This document shows positions 55,203 to 63,417 of a DNA stretch of 64,000 nucleotides, one piece after another. The position numbers were made by a program, and so were the translations under genes. The stretch is taken from positions 124,001-188,000 of the forward strand of contig CAYVVT010000002.1 in assembly GCA_964454335.1 (NCBI GenBank). The letters run 5' to 3'. Position 1 is the stretch's first letter; each line of letters opens with the position of its first letter. The notes under the pieces are model-generated. The model made no database searches. It was given only the letters and a program-made list of their open reading frames with translations, and was not told the origin of the DNA. This stretch comes from CAYVVT01 sp964454335. GTDB taxonomy: Bacteria; Fidelibacterota; UBA8477; JABMPR01.

Positions 55203-55577
55203 ATGTTCCCGAAACGTAAAATGGATTTCTTCATGGAGGTACATCAACTCCGAGATGAGTTGAAACCTTTGTATCCCTCGGGGATACACACATTGGAATT
55301 GATCCGGGCAGGTCGCCGTCAAGCGACCACTCGGTCACAGGCACTGGGATCCGTTGGTAATCTGGTGGTCCTCTATCATAGCCAGAAACCTGGTCTGGGG
55401 GAGGTCCTGGTCCGTGTCATCGAACATCGCAAGGTTAGGATCGAAACTGCCGCCGATGCAGAATCGTGGTCACAGTTGGAAGGCTGGTCCGTGGATTTTC
55501 TGAAATCCCACACTGAACTCAATGGCCAAATCCAGACCACATTCGAGGTGGTCAATCCAGAACAACATGCCAGCTAG
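55203..55577 (+). CDS. ASCH-domain-like protein
   Basis: A 124-residue protein with the ASCH pattern: LELIRAGRRQATTR (compare 'I..G.KT.T.R'), a central strand GNLVVLYHSQKPG, then VRVIEHRKVRIETAADAESW...LEGWSVDFLKSH, where ASCH domains have 'deexaxxEGf'. ASCH domains have a PUA-like RNA-binding fold, and some hydrolyse acetylcytidine. It ends 9 nt before the uroporphyrinogen-decarboxylase-family gene, so both are probably co-transcribed. The match is by eye and moderate. Its own ribosome binding site is weak. Confidence 0.6.
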   Translation: MFPKRKMDFFMEVHQLRDELKPLYPSGIHTLELIRAGRRQATTRSQALGSVGNLVVLYHSQKPGLGEVLVRVIEHRKVRIETAADAESWSQLEGWSVDFLKSHTELNGQIQTTFEVVNPEQHAS

Positions 55578-55586
55578 GGGAGTCAC

Positions 55587-56603
55587 TTGAACGGTTTCCA
55601 GCGGATCCAGGCAGTCCTGAACGGCGAGCAGCCGGACAGAACTCCCGTCATGCTGCACATCTTCATGCATGCCGCCCGGGATGCCGGTTACACGATGGCC
55701 CAATTCCGGAGCGATCCCGAGATCATGGCGGACAGTTTTATCCGTTCGGTTGAGAAGTACGGTTATGACGGCATCCTGTTCGATGTGGATACCGTTACCC
55801 TGGCTGAAGCAGTGGGTGTTCCGGTTGAGTTCCCCGAGGATGATCCCGCCACCAGTACGGTGGGTTGCCTTGACCACCTAAATGCTGTAGGCGATCTGCC
55901 GGATCTCAACATATCCCGGCATCCACGCATTGAGATCTGGCTGGAGGCGGTAAATCTGCTCAAGTCGCATTTCAAGCATGAGGTATATGTTCGAGGTAAT
56001 TGTGACCAGGCTCCCTTTTCCCTGGCCAGTATGATGCGCTCACCCCAGGAATGGTTCATGGATCTGATCAGTGATCCCGAAGGGGCTCACGTCCTGCTCG
56101 ACTACTGCAGCAAAGCAGCGAACCAGTTCATTGAATTGATGGTTGGGACAGGTGCTGATATGCTCTCCAATGGAGACAGTCCCGCAGGTCCCGAATTGAT
56201 CTCGCCGGATATGTACGCGGAATTTGCACTACCATACGAGAAACGAGTCGTGGATTATGCCCACAGCCACGGTCTGCCTTATGCCCTGCATATCTGCGGC
56301 GATACCGGACAGATCCTGGGGTCCATGCTGGAGAGCGGCGCGGATGCACTCGAACTGGATTACCGCACTGATCCCAGAGATGCTCTCGCGGTAATGACGG
56401 GAAAGTCGGTATTTATCGGAAATATTGATCCGGTGAACGTTCTGGCGCGGGGGAGTGTTGCGGATGTTGAACAGGCAACCAGGAATTTGTTGGAGATTTT
56501 CAATAATACGCCGGAATTCATCCTGAACGCAGGTTGCGCAATCCCTGCCGATACGCCTGCCGAGAACATCCATGCCCTTGTCAGGGTGGCACGGGAATAT
56601 TAG
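55587..56603 (+). CDS. URO-D family methyltransferase (MtaA/MtbA-like)
   Basis: A (beta/alpha)8 barrel of 338 residues starting at TTG 55587, supported by AGGGGAG about 5 nt upstream. It lacks the heme-enzyme signature and instead shows HICGD (His, Cys) around residue 231 and NAGCAIP (Cys) near 315, the zinc ligands of methylcobamide:coenzyme M methyltransferase-type members. EVYVRGNCDQAPFSLA and GDSPAGPELISPDMY are typical of that subgroup. In non-methanogens such proteins handle methyl groups from methylated compounds via corrinoid proteins; neither a corrinoid protein nor a partner methylase is encoded nearby. It is coupled to the ASCH-like gene. Confidence 0.85.
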   Translation: MNGFQRIQAVLNGEQPDRTPVMLHIFMHAARDAGYTMAQFRSDPEIMADSFIRSVEKYGYDGILFDVDTVTLAEAVGVPVEFPEDDPATSTVGCLDHLNAVGDLPDLNISRHPRIEIWLEAVNLLKSHFKHEVYVRGNCDQAPFSLASMMRSPQEWFMDLISDPEGAHVLLDYCSKAANQFIELMVGTGADMLSNGDSPAGPELISPDMYAEFALPYEKRVVDYAHSHGLPYALHICGDTGQILGSMLESGADALELDYRTDPRDALAVMTGKSVFIGNIDPVNVLARGSVADVEQATRNLLEIFNNTPEFILNAGCAIPADTPAENIHALVRVAREY

Positions 56604-56631
56604 CATAATTCATGTCAGGGGAGGTTTCAAA

Positions 56632-58431
56632 GTGATCAAGAGATCAGCCACTTATGTTGTGACCTTAAGCATCATTTGTTCAATGCTTTCAGCGGGGGAC
56701 TCGGAACCGATGCCTGCACCGGATTGGGCCCAGGATCTGGTGATCTATGAGATCGCCACAAGGGGATTCACCTCACCGAATGGCCCTGAATCTGGTACAT
56801 TCAACTCGCTGGCCGAGAAACTGCCCTACCTGGCTGAACTGGGGATCAATGCCATCTGGCTCACCGGGCATTCCTGGTCCGATTCCAGTCATTTTTATGG
56901 CATATGGACTCAGTATGCCTGTGTGGAACCGGACAAACTGGATCCCAGTCTTGGTACCGAAGAAGAATTCAAAGCCATGATCGATAAGGCGCACGAGCTG
57001 GGCATTCGGATATTTCTGGACACCATCGAACACGGGGTGATGAATTACAGTGAGCTCATCAGCCGCCATCCGGAATGGTTCAAGGGCGGCTCCTGGGGTA
57101 TGACTGATTATGACTGGGAAGGAGATCATCCCGATCTTGAGGAGTGGTGGATCAATATCTGGACAAAGGCCGCACTCGACTGGGGGGTGGACGGTTTCCG
57201 CTGTGACATGGGGCTCCATCGTCCCGATCTGTGGGAAGAGATCAAGCGGCGCTGCACTGAGGCAGGCAAGCCCATATTCATCCTGGGGGAGAGTGGGAGA
57301 GAGACGATAAGCCATGCCAGCCAGCGGGATATCATGCTCTATGATATACGCAAAGGCCGGATCGACACGCATGCCGCCCTCAACGACCTCGCCGCGATAG
57401 AGGATCTGCGATATGGTGAATTCAGCGGGAAGTCTGCTGAATTCCAATGTGAGGTACGCTACGGCGATGAGGTCCTTACCTTCAGCAATGATGAAACCTC
57501 CCCACCGCGCATCATTTTCCAGGGATTCGGACCGGACGTTGTTGGTCGCTGGGAGGTTGAGCCAGAAGGAGATCCGGACTGGACCTTCCTGCTGAAGGGG
57601 ATCGATAGTGGGAAACCCTATGACCATATCAGGCTCTTTGCTCCCAACCGCAGTTGGCACTGGCAGACTGAGGGCAGAGGATGGCAATTGCATGTAGAGA
57701 AGGTAGATGGGGGTCTGCAGGTCAGTGGTGGCAATCCCTTGCCCGGAGAGAAATTCCGGGTCATCGCTCCGAGTTGTCACGACTGCGGTTGGGATAAATT
57801 TCCGCTGGACAGGAATCCCTACTCCGTTCAGGGCAGTCGACATGCCTTTGGCTATGCGGCACTGCTGGCACCAGCCATACCCTTGTTCATGAGCGGTGAG
57901 GAATTTGATGCACAGTATCGTCCCCTGCCGCGACATACTCCTGGTCTGTTTGGTGAAGGAGAACCAGGAACTGGCCGTTGGCTCTATGCATCCTGGCTGC
58001 AATGGGATCGTCTGGATGAACCCGGAGGTCAGGCGATGTTCAAGGATGTAAAACGCATGCTTGAGATCCGCAGTGAACACTCGGACCTGATGAAGGCGAT
58101 TGGCTCGGATGATGAACAACTGTTTTTCAAGCCTGTAGAATTCGAATCTGAAGTAAACCTGCCAGTCCCGTACATCCTGACCAACGGAACACGGGCAGTG
58201 TTGATTGTTGGTAATCCGACCAATGAAACACAGCAACTTACCGTCGTACTTTCAGCTGAGGATCTTGGATTTGGTCCTATCCGGAAGCTGAAGATCACAC
58301 ATCTATGGCCCCGGGAAGGGGTAGCTCAAACCGTGCGATCCCGTACGCTGAAGAGCTATTCAGTGCTTCTGCCTCAGGACGGAGTTCCGGGTGGTGGACT
58401 GCAAGTGATCAGGTTCGAGCCATTGCCGTAA
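56632..58431 (+). CDS. Secreted GH13-family alpha-amylase-like protein with a large barrel insertion
   Basis: GTG 56632 is the start (GGGGAGG 7 nt upstream, followed by a signal peptide ending SMLSAG); the in-frame ATG at 56572 is inside the previous gene. Barrel motifs: VIYEIATRGFT (first strand), GIRIFLDTIEHGV (region I with His late), GVDGFRCD with nucleophile D192, ILGESGR with E220. Region IV is either TFSNDETSP (D287, His of NHD missing) or APSCHDCG (D384, Asn replaced); ~100 residues more than usual separate region III from the LFMSGEEFD block at ~419-427. A C-terminal beta domain follows, 599 residues total. Substrate unknown; the missing region IV residues leave activity open. Confidence 0.82.
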   Translation: MIKRSATYVVTLSIICSMLSAGDSEPMPAPDWAQDLVIYEIATRGFTSPNGPESGTFNSLAEKLPYLAELGINAIWLTGHSWSDSSHFYGIWTQYACVEPDKLDPSLGTEEEFKAMIDKAHELGIRIFLDTIEHGVMNYSELISRHPEWFKGGSWGMTDYDWEGDHPDLEEWWINIWTKAALDWGVDGFRCDMGLHRPDLWEEIKRRCTEAGKPIFILGESGRETISHASQRDIMLYDIRKGRIDTHAALNDLAAIEDLRYGEFSGKSAEFQCEVRYGDEVLTFSNDETSPPRIIFQGFGPDVVGRWEVEPEGDPDWTFLLKGIDSGKPYDHIRLFAPNRSWHWQTEGRGWQLHVEKVDGGLQVSGGNPLPGEKFRVIAPSCHDCGWDKFPLDRNPYSVQGSRHAFGYAALLAPAIPLFMSGEEFDAQYRPLPRHTPGLFGEGEPGTGRWLYASWLQWDRLDEPGGQAMFKDVKRMLEIRSEHSDLMKAIGSDDEQLFFKPVEFESEVNLPVPYILTNGTRAVLIVGNPTNETQQLTVVLSAEDLGFGPIRKLKITHLWPREGVAQTVRSRTLKSYSVLLPQDGVPGGGLQVIRFEPLP

Positions 58432-58733
58432 GAGACCAGACGATCTAGAGAATCACCTTATTGATGCTTTAGTTGACAGTTGCCGGGCGCGGCAGGATGT
58501 CTTCCATCAGCTTAGGTTTGATCGTAGTGACAATGTTCCATCACTCTTAGTTTTCTGGTGGCAGGCCCAACTCACCGGATACAGGCGTTCCTTCACTTCG
58601 ATTCCGCCTTGAGCCGCAATCCTTTCCAATCCAGACCTTTTGGCAATGGGGACTGCGCCTGTCTAACACCACTTGGCAGGGAATAGCCTGGATCAAGGCA
58701 CCCGCTGCTTACAACCTGATCCTGTTCATTTAG
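58432..58733. other. Non-coding, probably decayed sequence
   Basis: 302 nt with stops in all + strand frames. A TAG at 58731 ends the frame that continues into the DUF4832-like remnant. No RNA gene or repeat was seen. It may be the degraded 5' part of that gene. Confidence 0.5.
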
Positions 58734-59351
58734 AATAGTGATCCCGAGTATGCCGGGGACACCTATTCCCCCTTCAGTCAGCAGTCAGAATTACTGGCGA
58801 TACCCTTTGGTCTTTTCGACGATTCATTCATGCATGCAAATCACGACAACTGGAACCTGGGGAACTGGAATTTCTTTGATCGGGAACGCTATCGGCACTC
58901 ACCGGCAGGAGGAGAGTTTTCATATTACACCTCCTATGATCAGCAGAATGTGCTGAATCCCGGTACAGGAGCCCATGGCACGCCCTACGAGCAGTGGGCT
59001 CAGGACTTTCACATCAGCTACATGATCGGTAATGATCAACCGGCCTATCAGACCATGACACGTATCAAGGAAGCCAGCATGGCCTCCGGCTACCGCTTTC
59101 AGATAACCTCCTTCATGGCGAATGCAGATTCATCACAGGTGGAGATCACCAATGTCGGTGTTGCACCGTTCTATTATGATGCCTTCGTTACAGTGAACGA
59201 TGTCCGTTCGGCAAACTCACTGAAACACCTTTGTCCCGGGGATACACTGACTGTGACCATCCCGACCGGAGGTACCTCACCTTCCCTGACCATACAGAGT
59301 GACAGACTGGTCTCCGGCCAGGAGATCGAATTTGAGAGTTATCTGGAGTAG
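58734..59351 (+). pseudogene. Decayed DUF4832-like protein, C-terminal remnant
   Basis: The frame is open from 58734 to the stop at 59351 but has no ribosome binding site and no start until ATG 58830. The readable part (FGLFDDSFMHANHDNW, ERYRHSPAGGEFSYYTS, MASGYRFQITSFMAN and a terminal beta sandwich with PGDTLTVTIPTGG) resembles the C-terminal half of DUF4832 glycosidase-like proteins, which are normally much longer and preceded by a DUF4874-type region. The preceding 300 nt show no intact frame. Reading it as a remnant is inference; a short new gene is the alternative. Confidence 0.5.
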
Positions 59352-59367
59352 GTGTATCAGCCAGCAA

Positions 59368-60033
59368 TCAGGGCTGGTACAATCGCTTCCGGGTGATAAT
59401 CTCGATACGGGGTTCGTCTGTTTCCAGCGCTGCCTTTACCATGACCCGGGCCACGGCTGCGCCAGCGATGGGGCGGTAGGGCCGCAGGGGCGGCAGTAGT
59501 AAAGTGAATATCTTCAGCAGGACGATGGCCAGGCTCTCCATGAAGCGCTTCTCCGGTCTGGGACCGGTAAGCACAGATGGACGCAGGATGATGATCTGAT
59601 AAAAGTCGAGCCCCACCACCGATTCATCCAGTTCGCCCTTCATCTTGCGATAGAAATTCTTTGCCCGAGAATTCGCTCCCGCTGAAGAAACAAGGATGTA
59701 TTGAGATACGCCGTTCTTGGCAGCAGCCTCAGCGGCATTATGCTGGTAGCTGAAATCGACCTTGTACTGTGCTTCCTTGCTGCCGGCCTGCTTCAGCGTT
59801 GTACCCATACATGAGAACAGAACATCCCCATGCAGCCGGTCCTTCCACTTCTTGGGGTGATCGAAATCAACGATATGCTCTTCCAGTTTGGGATGTTCGA
59901 AACCGATGGGATTGCGTACGAAGGCCTTCACCTTGTTGAAGCGGGGATCCTCCAGCAGAATGTCAACCAGGTGACTGCCTACCAGGCCGGTGGCACCCAG
60001 GACCAATGCCGATTTCTCAGCGGGCATCTCCAT
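59368..60033 (-). CDS. TIP30/HTATIP2-like NAD(P)-binding oxidoreductase
   Basis: A short-chain-dehydrogenase-like atypical Rossmann protein of 221 residues: GATGLVG at 13-19, the segment FSCMGTTLKQAGSKEAQYKVDF, the YILVSSAGANSRAKNFYRKMKGE block with Ser and the YxxxK-like Tyr-Arg-Lys, and LRPSVLTGPR. This matches the HTATIP2/YwnB-type group of bacteria, of unknown substrate. It is the last gene of the - strand run from 64000. A second start at ATG 60027 (third residue) is equally possible. Confidence 0.88.
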   Translation of the reverse strand: MEMPAEKSALVLGATGLVGSHLVDILLEDPRFNKVKAFVRNPIGFEHPKLEEHIVDFDHPKKWKDRLHGDVLFSCMGTTLKQAGSKEAQYKVDFSYQHNAAEAAAKNGVSQYILVSSAGANSRAKNFYRKMKGELDESVVGLDFYQIIILRPSVLTGPRPEKRFMESLAIVLLKIFTLLLPPLRPYRPIAGAAVARVMVKAALETDEPRIEIITRKRLYQP

Positions 60034-60043
60034 GGATCAAACC

Positions 60044-60361
60044 TTATTCAGCTTTTTCCCCGGTATCGTCCTCTGCTTCGGGACCTTCGCTGTCGGTAGT
60101 TTCCTCTTCCGCCGTTGCGGGTTCATCCTTGACAGCAGGCTCCTCTTCAGCTGCAACAGGTTCAGCTGCGGCGGGTTCTTCAGCAGCAGCCTCTGTCTCC
60201 AGGCGCCGGGGCCATTTACTGCGGTTGATGATGCCGTAGATGAAAAAGACGATCCCGATGGCCCATACGATGGTCATCTTCAGGATCAGTCCTACGATGA
60301 ATACGATGATTCCTGCAATGAAAGAAACGTAGTAGTTGCGGTTGGTATTACTGGCTTCCAT
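60044..60361 (-). CDS. Small membrane protein with acidic Ala/Glu-rich tail
   Basis: 105 residues. Two adjacent hydrophobic segments (YYVSFIAGIIVFIVGLILKM and IVWAIGIVFFIYGIINR) form a helical hairpin, followed by a ~55-residue tail made almost only of Ala, Glu, Pro, Asp and Thr (repeats EEPAAAEPVAAEEEPAV). The tail is probably cytoplasmic and disordered. ATG 60361 has AGGTGGTG upstream; it overlaps the stop of the preceding gene by 14 nt, so the two are coupled. No family is recognised; a role in membrane or protein scaffolding is a guess. Confidence 0.7.
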   Translation of the reverse strand: MEASNTNRNYYVSFIAGIIVFIVGLILKMTIVWAIGIVFFIYGIINRSKWPRRLETEAAAEEPAAAEPVAAEEEPAVKDEPATAEEETTDSEGPEAEDDTGEKAE

Positions 60362-60713
60362 ATGTGTCACCACCTTCTTGTTTTGGGACCGTGATAATTT
60401 GAGCTTCAGAACCGTCAGAAGCCAGGATTGTGATCACACCACCCGATTCATCCTGATTGAGTTTCAGCAGCTTCTGACCCACCTCATCTGTGACCCAGAT
60501 ACCACCGGCACCGCTGCTGCGGACACCCAGATGCACCACCACTTCACCGCTGTCATTGACAATGTCCACTGAGGACACTTGCAGTTCATTCGGGATATCA
60601 CGGTTTTTGAACAGTGTCAGGAAGATCATGAACAGCAGGAGCAGGGCAAAGATTGATATGGCCCGGCGCATCTGCCTGATCTGGGCTTCAAGTATGTGTA
60701 GTCGGTCTTCCAT
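60348..60713 (-). CDS. Small membrane protein with C-terminal beta-repeat domain
   Basis: 121 residues from ATG 60713, chosen because GGAG lies 8 nt upstream; the frame is open to 60821 but the extra part is Ser-rich and has no start signal. The N-terminal coiled coil (RLHILEAQIRQMRR) leads into one TM helix (AISIFALLLLFMIFLTLF). The outer part repeats a NDSGEVVVHLGVR-like beta motif with variations (SSVDIVNDSGEVVV, LLKLNQDESGGVITILAS). No family is recognised. It overlaps the next small membrane protein gene by 14 nt. Confidence 0.65.
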   Translation of the reverse strand: MEDRLHILEAQIRQMRRAISIFALLLLFMIFLTLFKNRDIPNELQVSSVDIVNDSGEVVVHLGVRSSGAGGIWVTDEVGQKLLKLNQDESGGVITILASDGSEAQIITVPKQEGGDTYGSQ

Positions 60714-60839
60714 GGCTGGATCTCCATTCTGCTGGCCTTCAAGGCTCGATCGCGATATTAACAACAAAATTAACGCAGGTTGTGAAGATGAACTCGGGGA
60801 ATTTCTGGATCCCTGGTCCAATCCGCAGATAACATAAGG

Positions 60840-61610
60840 TCATAACCTGGCTTTAAATGATTTTCCTACGATGTCGCAGACCTCATCTGGTCTCTCAGCA
60901 TGCAACCAGTGCCCGCAATCCTCAAGTGTATTCAACTCCGAGTCCGGAAAGAAATTCTGCAGTGTGGGCCAATCCCGATCCTGGATATAATCCGAGTATT
61001 GGCCTCGTAAGAACAAGGTAGGTCCTTCGAAAGGGTATTGCATGGGGATCTCAGCCACCAGCTTGGGATAATCCACCAGGATGGCTTCATGGTTGAATTT
61101 CCAAGCAAATCCGCCCTCATCAAGGCGACGAACGTTCTTGATGAGGAACTGTCGTACTGCGGCGGACTGGATGTGATCTGATAAAGCTGTGTCGAGCTCC
61201 CTGCGCCGCTGGAAATCGGTGAGATCAAGATGCCGCAGACAATCCAGGATGTCACGGTGTCGAGCTTCATAAGCTTTGATCCCGATGTCCAGTACAGCCA
61301 GTGCCCGGACCCTTTCCGGGTATTGGTCAGCAAAGGTCATGGCTACCTTGCCACCCATGGAGTGACCCACAACAAACGCGGGTTCAGCTACATGTTCATC
61401 CATGAAGGTGGCCAGATCCAGGCTCAGCAGATTGTAATTCATACCTGGCATGTGCGGTGATTCGCCATGGTTGCGTTGATCGATGGCGAACACCTGAAAG
61501 TTTGCCGCCCAGCAACGCGACATGCTGTGCCAGTTGTCTGACGAACCGAAAAGTCCATGCAGGATGATGAGTGGGGCACCGGCCCCGTATGTCCGATAGG
61601 ATAATTCCAT
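60840..61610 (-). CDS. YbfF-like alpha/beta hydrolase
   Basis: A cytoplasmic esterase of 256 residues: oxyanion loop LHGLFGSSDNW, IDQRNHGESPH, nucleophile elbow GHSMGGK, and C-terminal EDCGHWLHAERP with the catalytic His. The opening and the RNHGxS segment match the YbfF/ABHD11-type acyl hydrolases. The gene starts 5 nt after the stop of the secreted AGE-family gene, so it is coupled with it. The natural substrate of this group is not settled. Confidence 0.9.
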   Translation of the reverse strand: MELSYRTYGAGAPLIILHGLFGSSDNWHSMSRCWAANFQVFAIDQRNHGESPHMPGMNYNLLSLDLATFMDEHVAEPAFVVGHSMGGKVAMTFADQYPERVRALAVLDIGIKAYEARHRDILDCLRHLDLTDFQRRRELDTALSDHIQSAAVRQFLIKNVRRLDEGGFAWKFNHEAILVDYPKLVAEIPMQYPFEGPTLFLRGQYSDYIQDRDWPTLQNFFPDSELNTLEDCGHWLHAERPDEVCDIVGKSFKARL

Positions 61611-61615
61611 GGATG

Positions 61616-63409
61616 CTATCTCAGCAGCAACATCCTCCAGGTGGTGAGGTCATTAGCGTCTGCAAGGCGGTACATATAGATCCCGGAAGGAAGGTCCTCG
61701 CCGATATCACTCTTTGCATCCCAAATGGTTTTCCCACTTTCAGCCGATAGCGTTCTGACGACTTGTCCCTGCAGGTTGAAGATCTCGATCTCTGCTGAAC
61801 CGGAAAGAATACCGGAAATCTGAATAGTGGTCTGGGCATTGAATGGATTGGGGTAGTTTGCGCCAAGACGGCTGCTCTCAGGAGCAAGGATTTGATCGTA
61901 TGCCACAATACCGGGATCTACACGTTCGAAAGTGACGGTGAAATGACCACCGGTACCGGCTGCCAAGTCAATAGTCCGCGGATAATAGCTGTAATGCGGG
62001 TAAGCGGTGCCCTCATGCAGTACGGCACCGATCACCAACTCGTCCGAACCGATGGCCAGGGGTGTCAAGTGCACGCTGCGAGCAGTGTCCGCCGGTTCGA
62101 AGTAATAGTGCAGGGTCACCGGATTCGAATGCAGGAAGAGGTTCCCGTACAGATAGGTGTAATAACCAAGTTCAATGGAATGATACGCACCCTTGTAGCC
62201 ATTGCCCTTGGTGGTACCCCAGGTCTCGGCGCCGTAACGGGTACGATTCTCATACACCTCGCCATAGAGATGGTCAACGAAAAAGCGCATGAAGAAATGC
62301 AGGGTCTCATCGGCCATCTGCAGGTAGCTGCTGTCACCAGTGACGTCAAAAAGCTGAAGTCCTGCGGTTACGGCCTGTTCCATCTGCCACCAGGCCTTGG
62401 CTGTATCAGGGTTGCCCCACATGAGCATCTCGCCGGTCACCCGGTTGTAATCCTTGTAGGGACCGCCCAGTTCATGGTCATAGCCCAATGCCAGAACGTC
62501 ATCCACGAGGGCACGGGCATCAGGGATCGAGGCATCCTGGGCCACCACCTGTTCCTCACGCGCCAGACACCAGCCGGATTTCAGCACATGTCCCATGATG
62601 GTCATGGTCTCTCCAGTGTCCCAGGCCCAGTTCGAGGTATAGTGTTCCACAAAACCGATGGCTTGATCAGGCATGCTGGCCACCAGGTGATCCCGTACCT
62701 GGTGAGCGACCTGCTGGTAGCGTTCGCGGTACTGGGGATCATCCGTGTTCAGCATGAGGGTGATGAGATGTGTGGTCATGGCATCCACTGTTGCGTTGAA
62801 GCTCTTGCCCCAGAAATTGGTGTTCCCGTAACTCCCATCGTCATAATAGCCGAGATGATCCTCGCGGCTGTCCCACCAATGCGTCTCAAGATGGTCCCAG
62901 CCAGCTTCGATGATATTCCAGTGGCCCGCTCCCCGGGTGACCTCCCAGGCCACCGTGGGTCCCAGGAGACCATAATGCTGAAAGAAGGCCTGCCGATTGT
63001 TCGTCTGGCCGATGACAGAGCCATTTTCTGACAACTGCTCGAACCAACCGCCGTAGTTGCCATCCCAGGCATGTTCATACTGGAAGGCCAGGGCGCCCTC
63101 CATGTAATCGAGATAATCCTCATTGCCCGTAAGCTGATATGCCCGGGCCATGCCGTATGCGTTGCGGGACTGGGTCAGGGTGTTCTTGTTCGTGCCCCAG
63201 GATGTCACCACCTCACCCTGGCGGTTGACATTGGTATAGAATCCACCCAGATCATCGTCGTAACTGTTCAACCAGAAACTCGCACAACTGTCCACGTAGC
63301 CGATGGCCAGATCAGGATCTTCAAGATAGGGGGACAGGAATTGTGCCCGAACCGTGGGGGAATTCAGCATCAGGGTCAGCAGCATGAGTATGGGTGACAG
63401 TTGTTTCAT
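61616..63409 (-). CDS. Secreted AGE-family (N-acylglucosamine 2-epimerase-like) protein with sorting domain
   Basis: Signal peptide (PILMLLTLMLNSPTVRAQ), then an (alpha/alpha)6 barrel of ~370 residues with the AGE-type segments SYDDDLGGFYTNVNRQGEV, LTQSRNAYGMARAYQLTG, YGGWFEQL and AKAWWQMEQAVTAGLQLF. Then a beta domain and a C-terminal NYPNPFNAQ sorting domain ending TTWRMLLLR. AGE enzymes epimerise or isomerise sugars and are normally cytoplasmic; a secreted, sorting-domain-fused form is unusual and may act on free mannose, cellobiose-like disaccharides or a glycan end. 597 residues. GAGAGGATC precedes ATG 63409. Confidence 0.85.
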   Translation of the reverse strand: MKQLSPILMLLTLMLNSPTVRAQFLSPYLEDPDLAIGYVDSCASFWLNSYDDDLGGFYTNVNRQGEVVTSWGTNKNTLTQSRNAYGMARAYQLTGNEDYLDYMEGALAFQYEHAWDGNYGGWFEQLSENGSVIGQTNNRQAFFQHYGLLGPTVAWEVTRGAGHWNIIEAGWDHLETHWWDSREDHLGYYDDGSYGNTNFWGKSFNATVDAMTTHLITLMLNTDDPQYRERYQQVAHQVRDHLVASMPDQAIGFVEHYTSNWAWDTGETMTIMGHVLKSGWCLAREEQVVAQDASIPDARALVDDVLALGYDHELGGPYKDYNRVTGEMLMWGNPDTAKAWWQMEQAVTAGLQLFDVTGDSSYLQMADETLHFFMRFFVDHLYGEVYENRTRYGAETWGTTKGNGYKGAYHSIELGYYTYLYGNLFLHSNPVTLHYYFEPADTARSVHLTPLAIGSDELVIGAVLHEGTAYPHYSYYPRTIDLAAGTGGHFTVTFERVDPGIVAYDQILAPESSRLGANYPNPFNAQTTIQISGILSGSAEIEIFNLQGQVVRTLSAESGKTIWDAKSDIGEDLPSGIYMYRLADANDLTTWRMLLLR

Positions 63410-63417
63410 GATCCTCT

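Noticed and set aside
56773..58236. A 487-codon frame on the - strand opposite the GH13 gene
   Set aside because: Antisense to a gene with clear GH13 motifs; no start signal and no recognisable domain.
61892..63031. A 379-codon frame on the + strand opposite the AGE-family gene
   Set aside because: Antisense shadow; His/Gly-rich composition arises from the complement of the real gene's codons.
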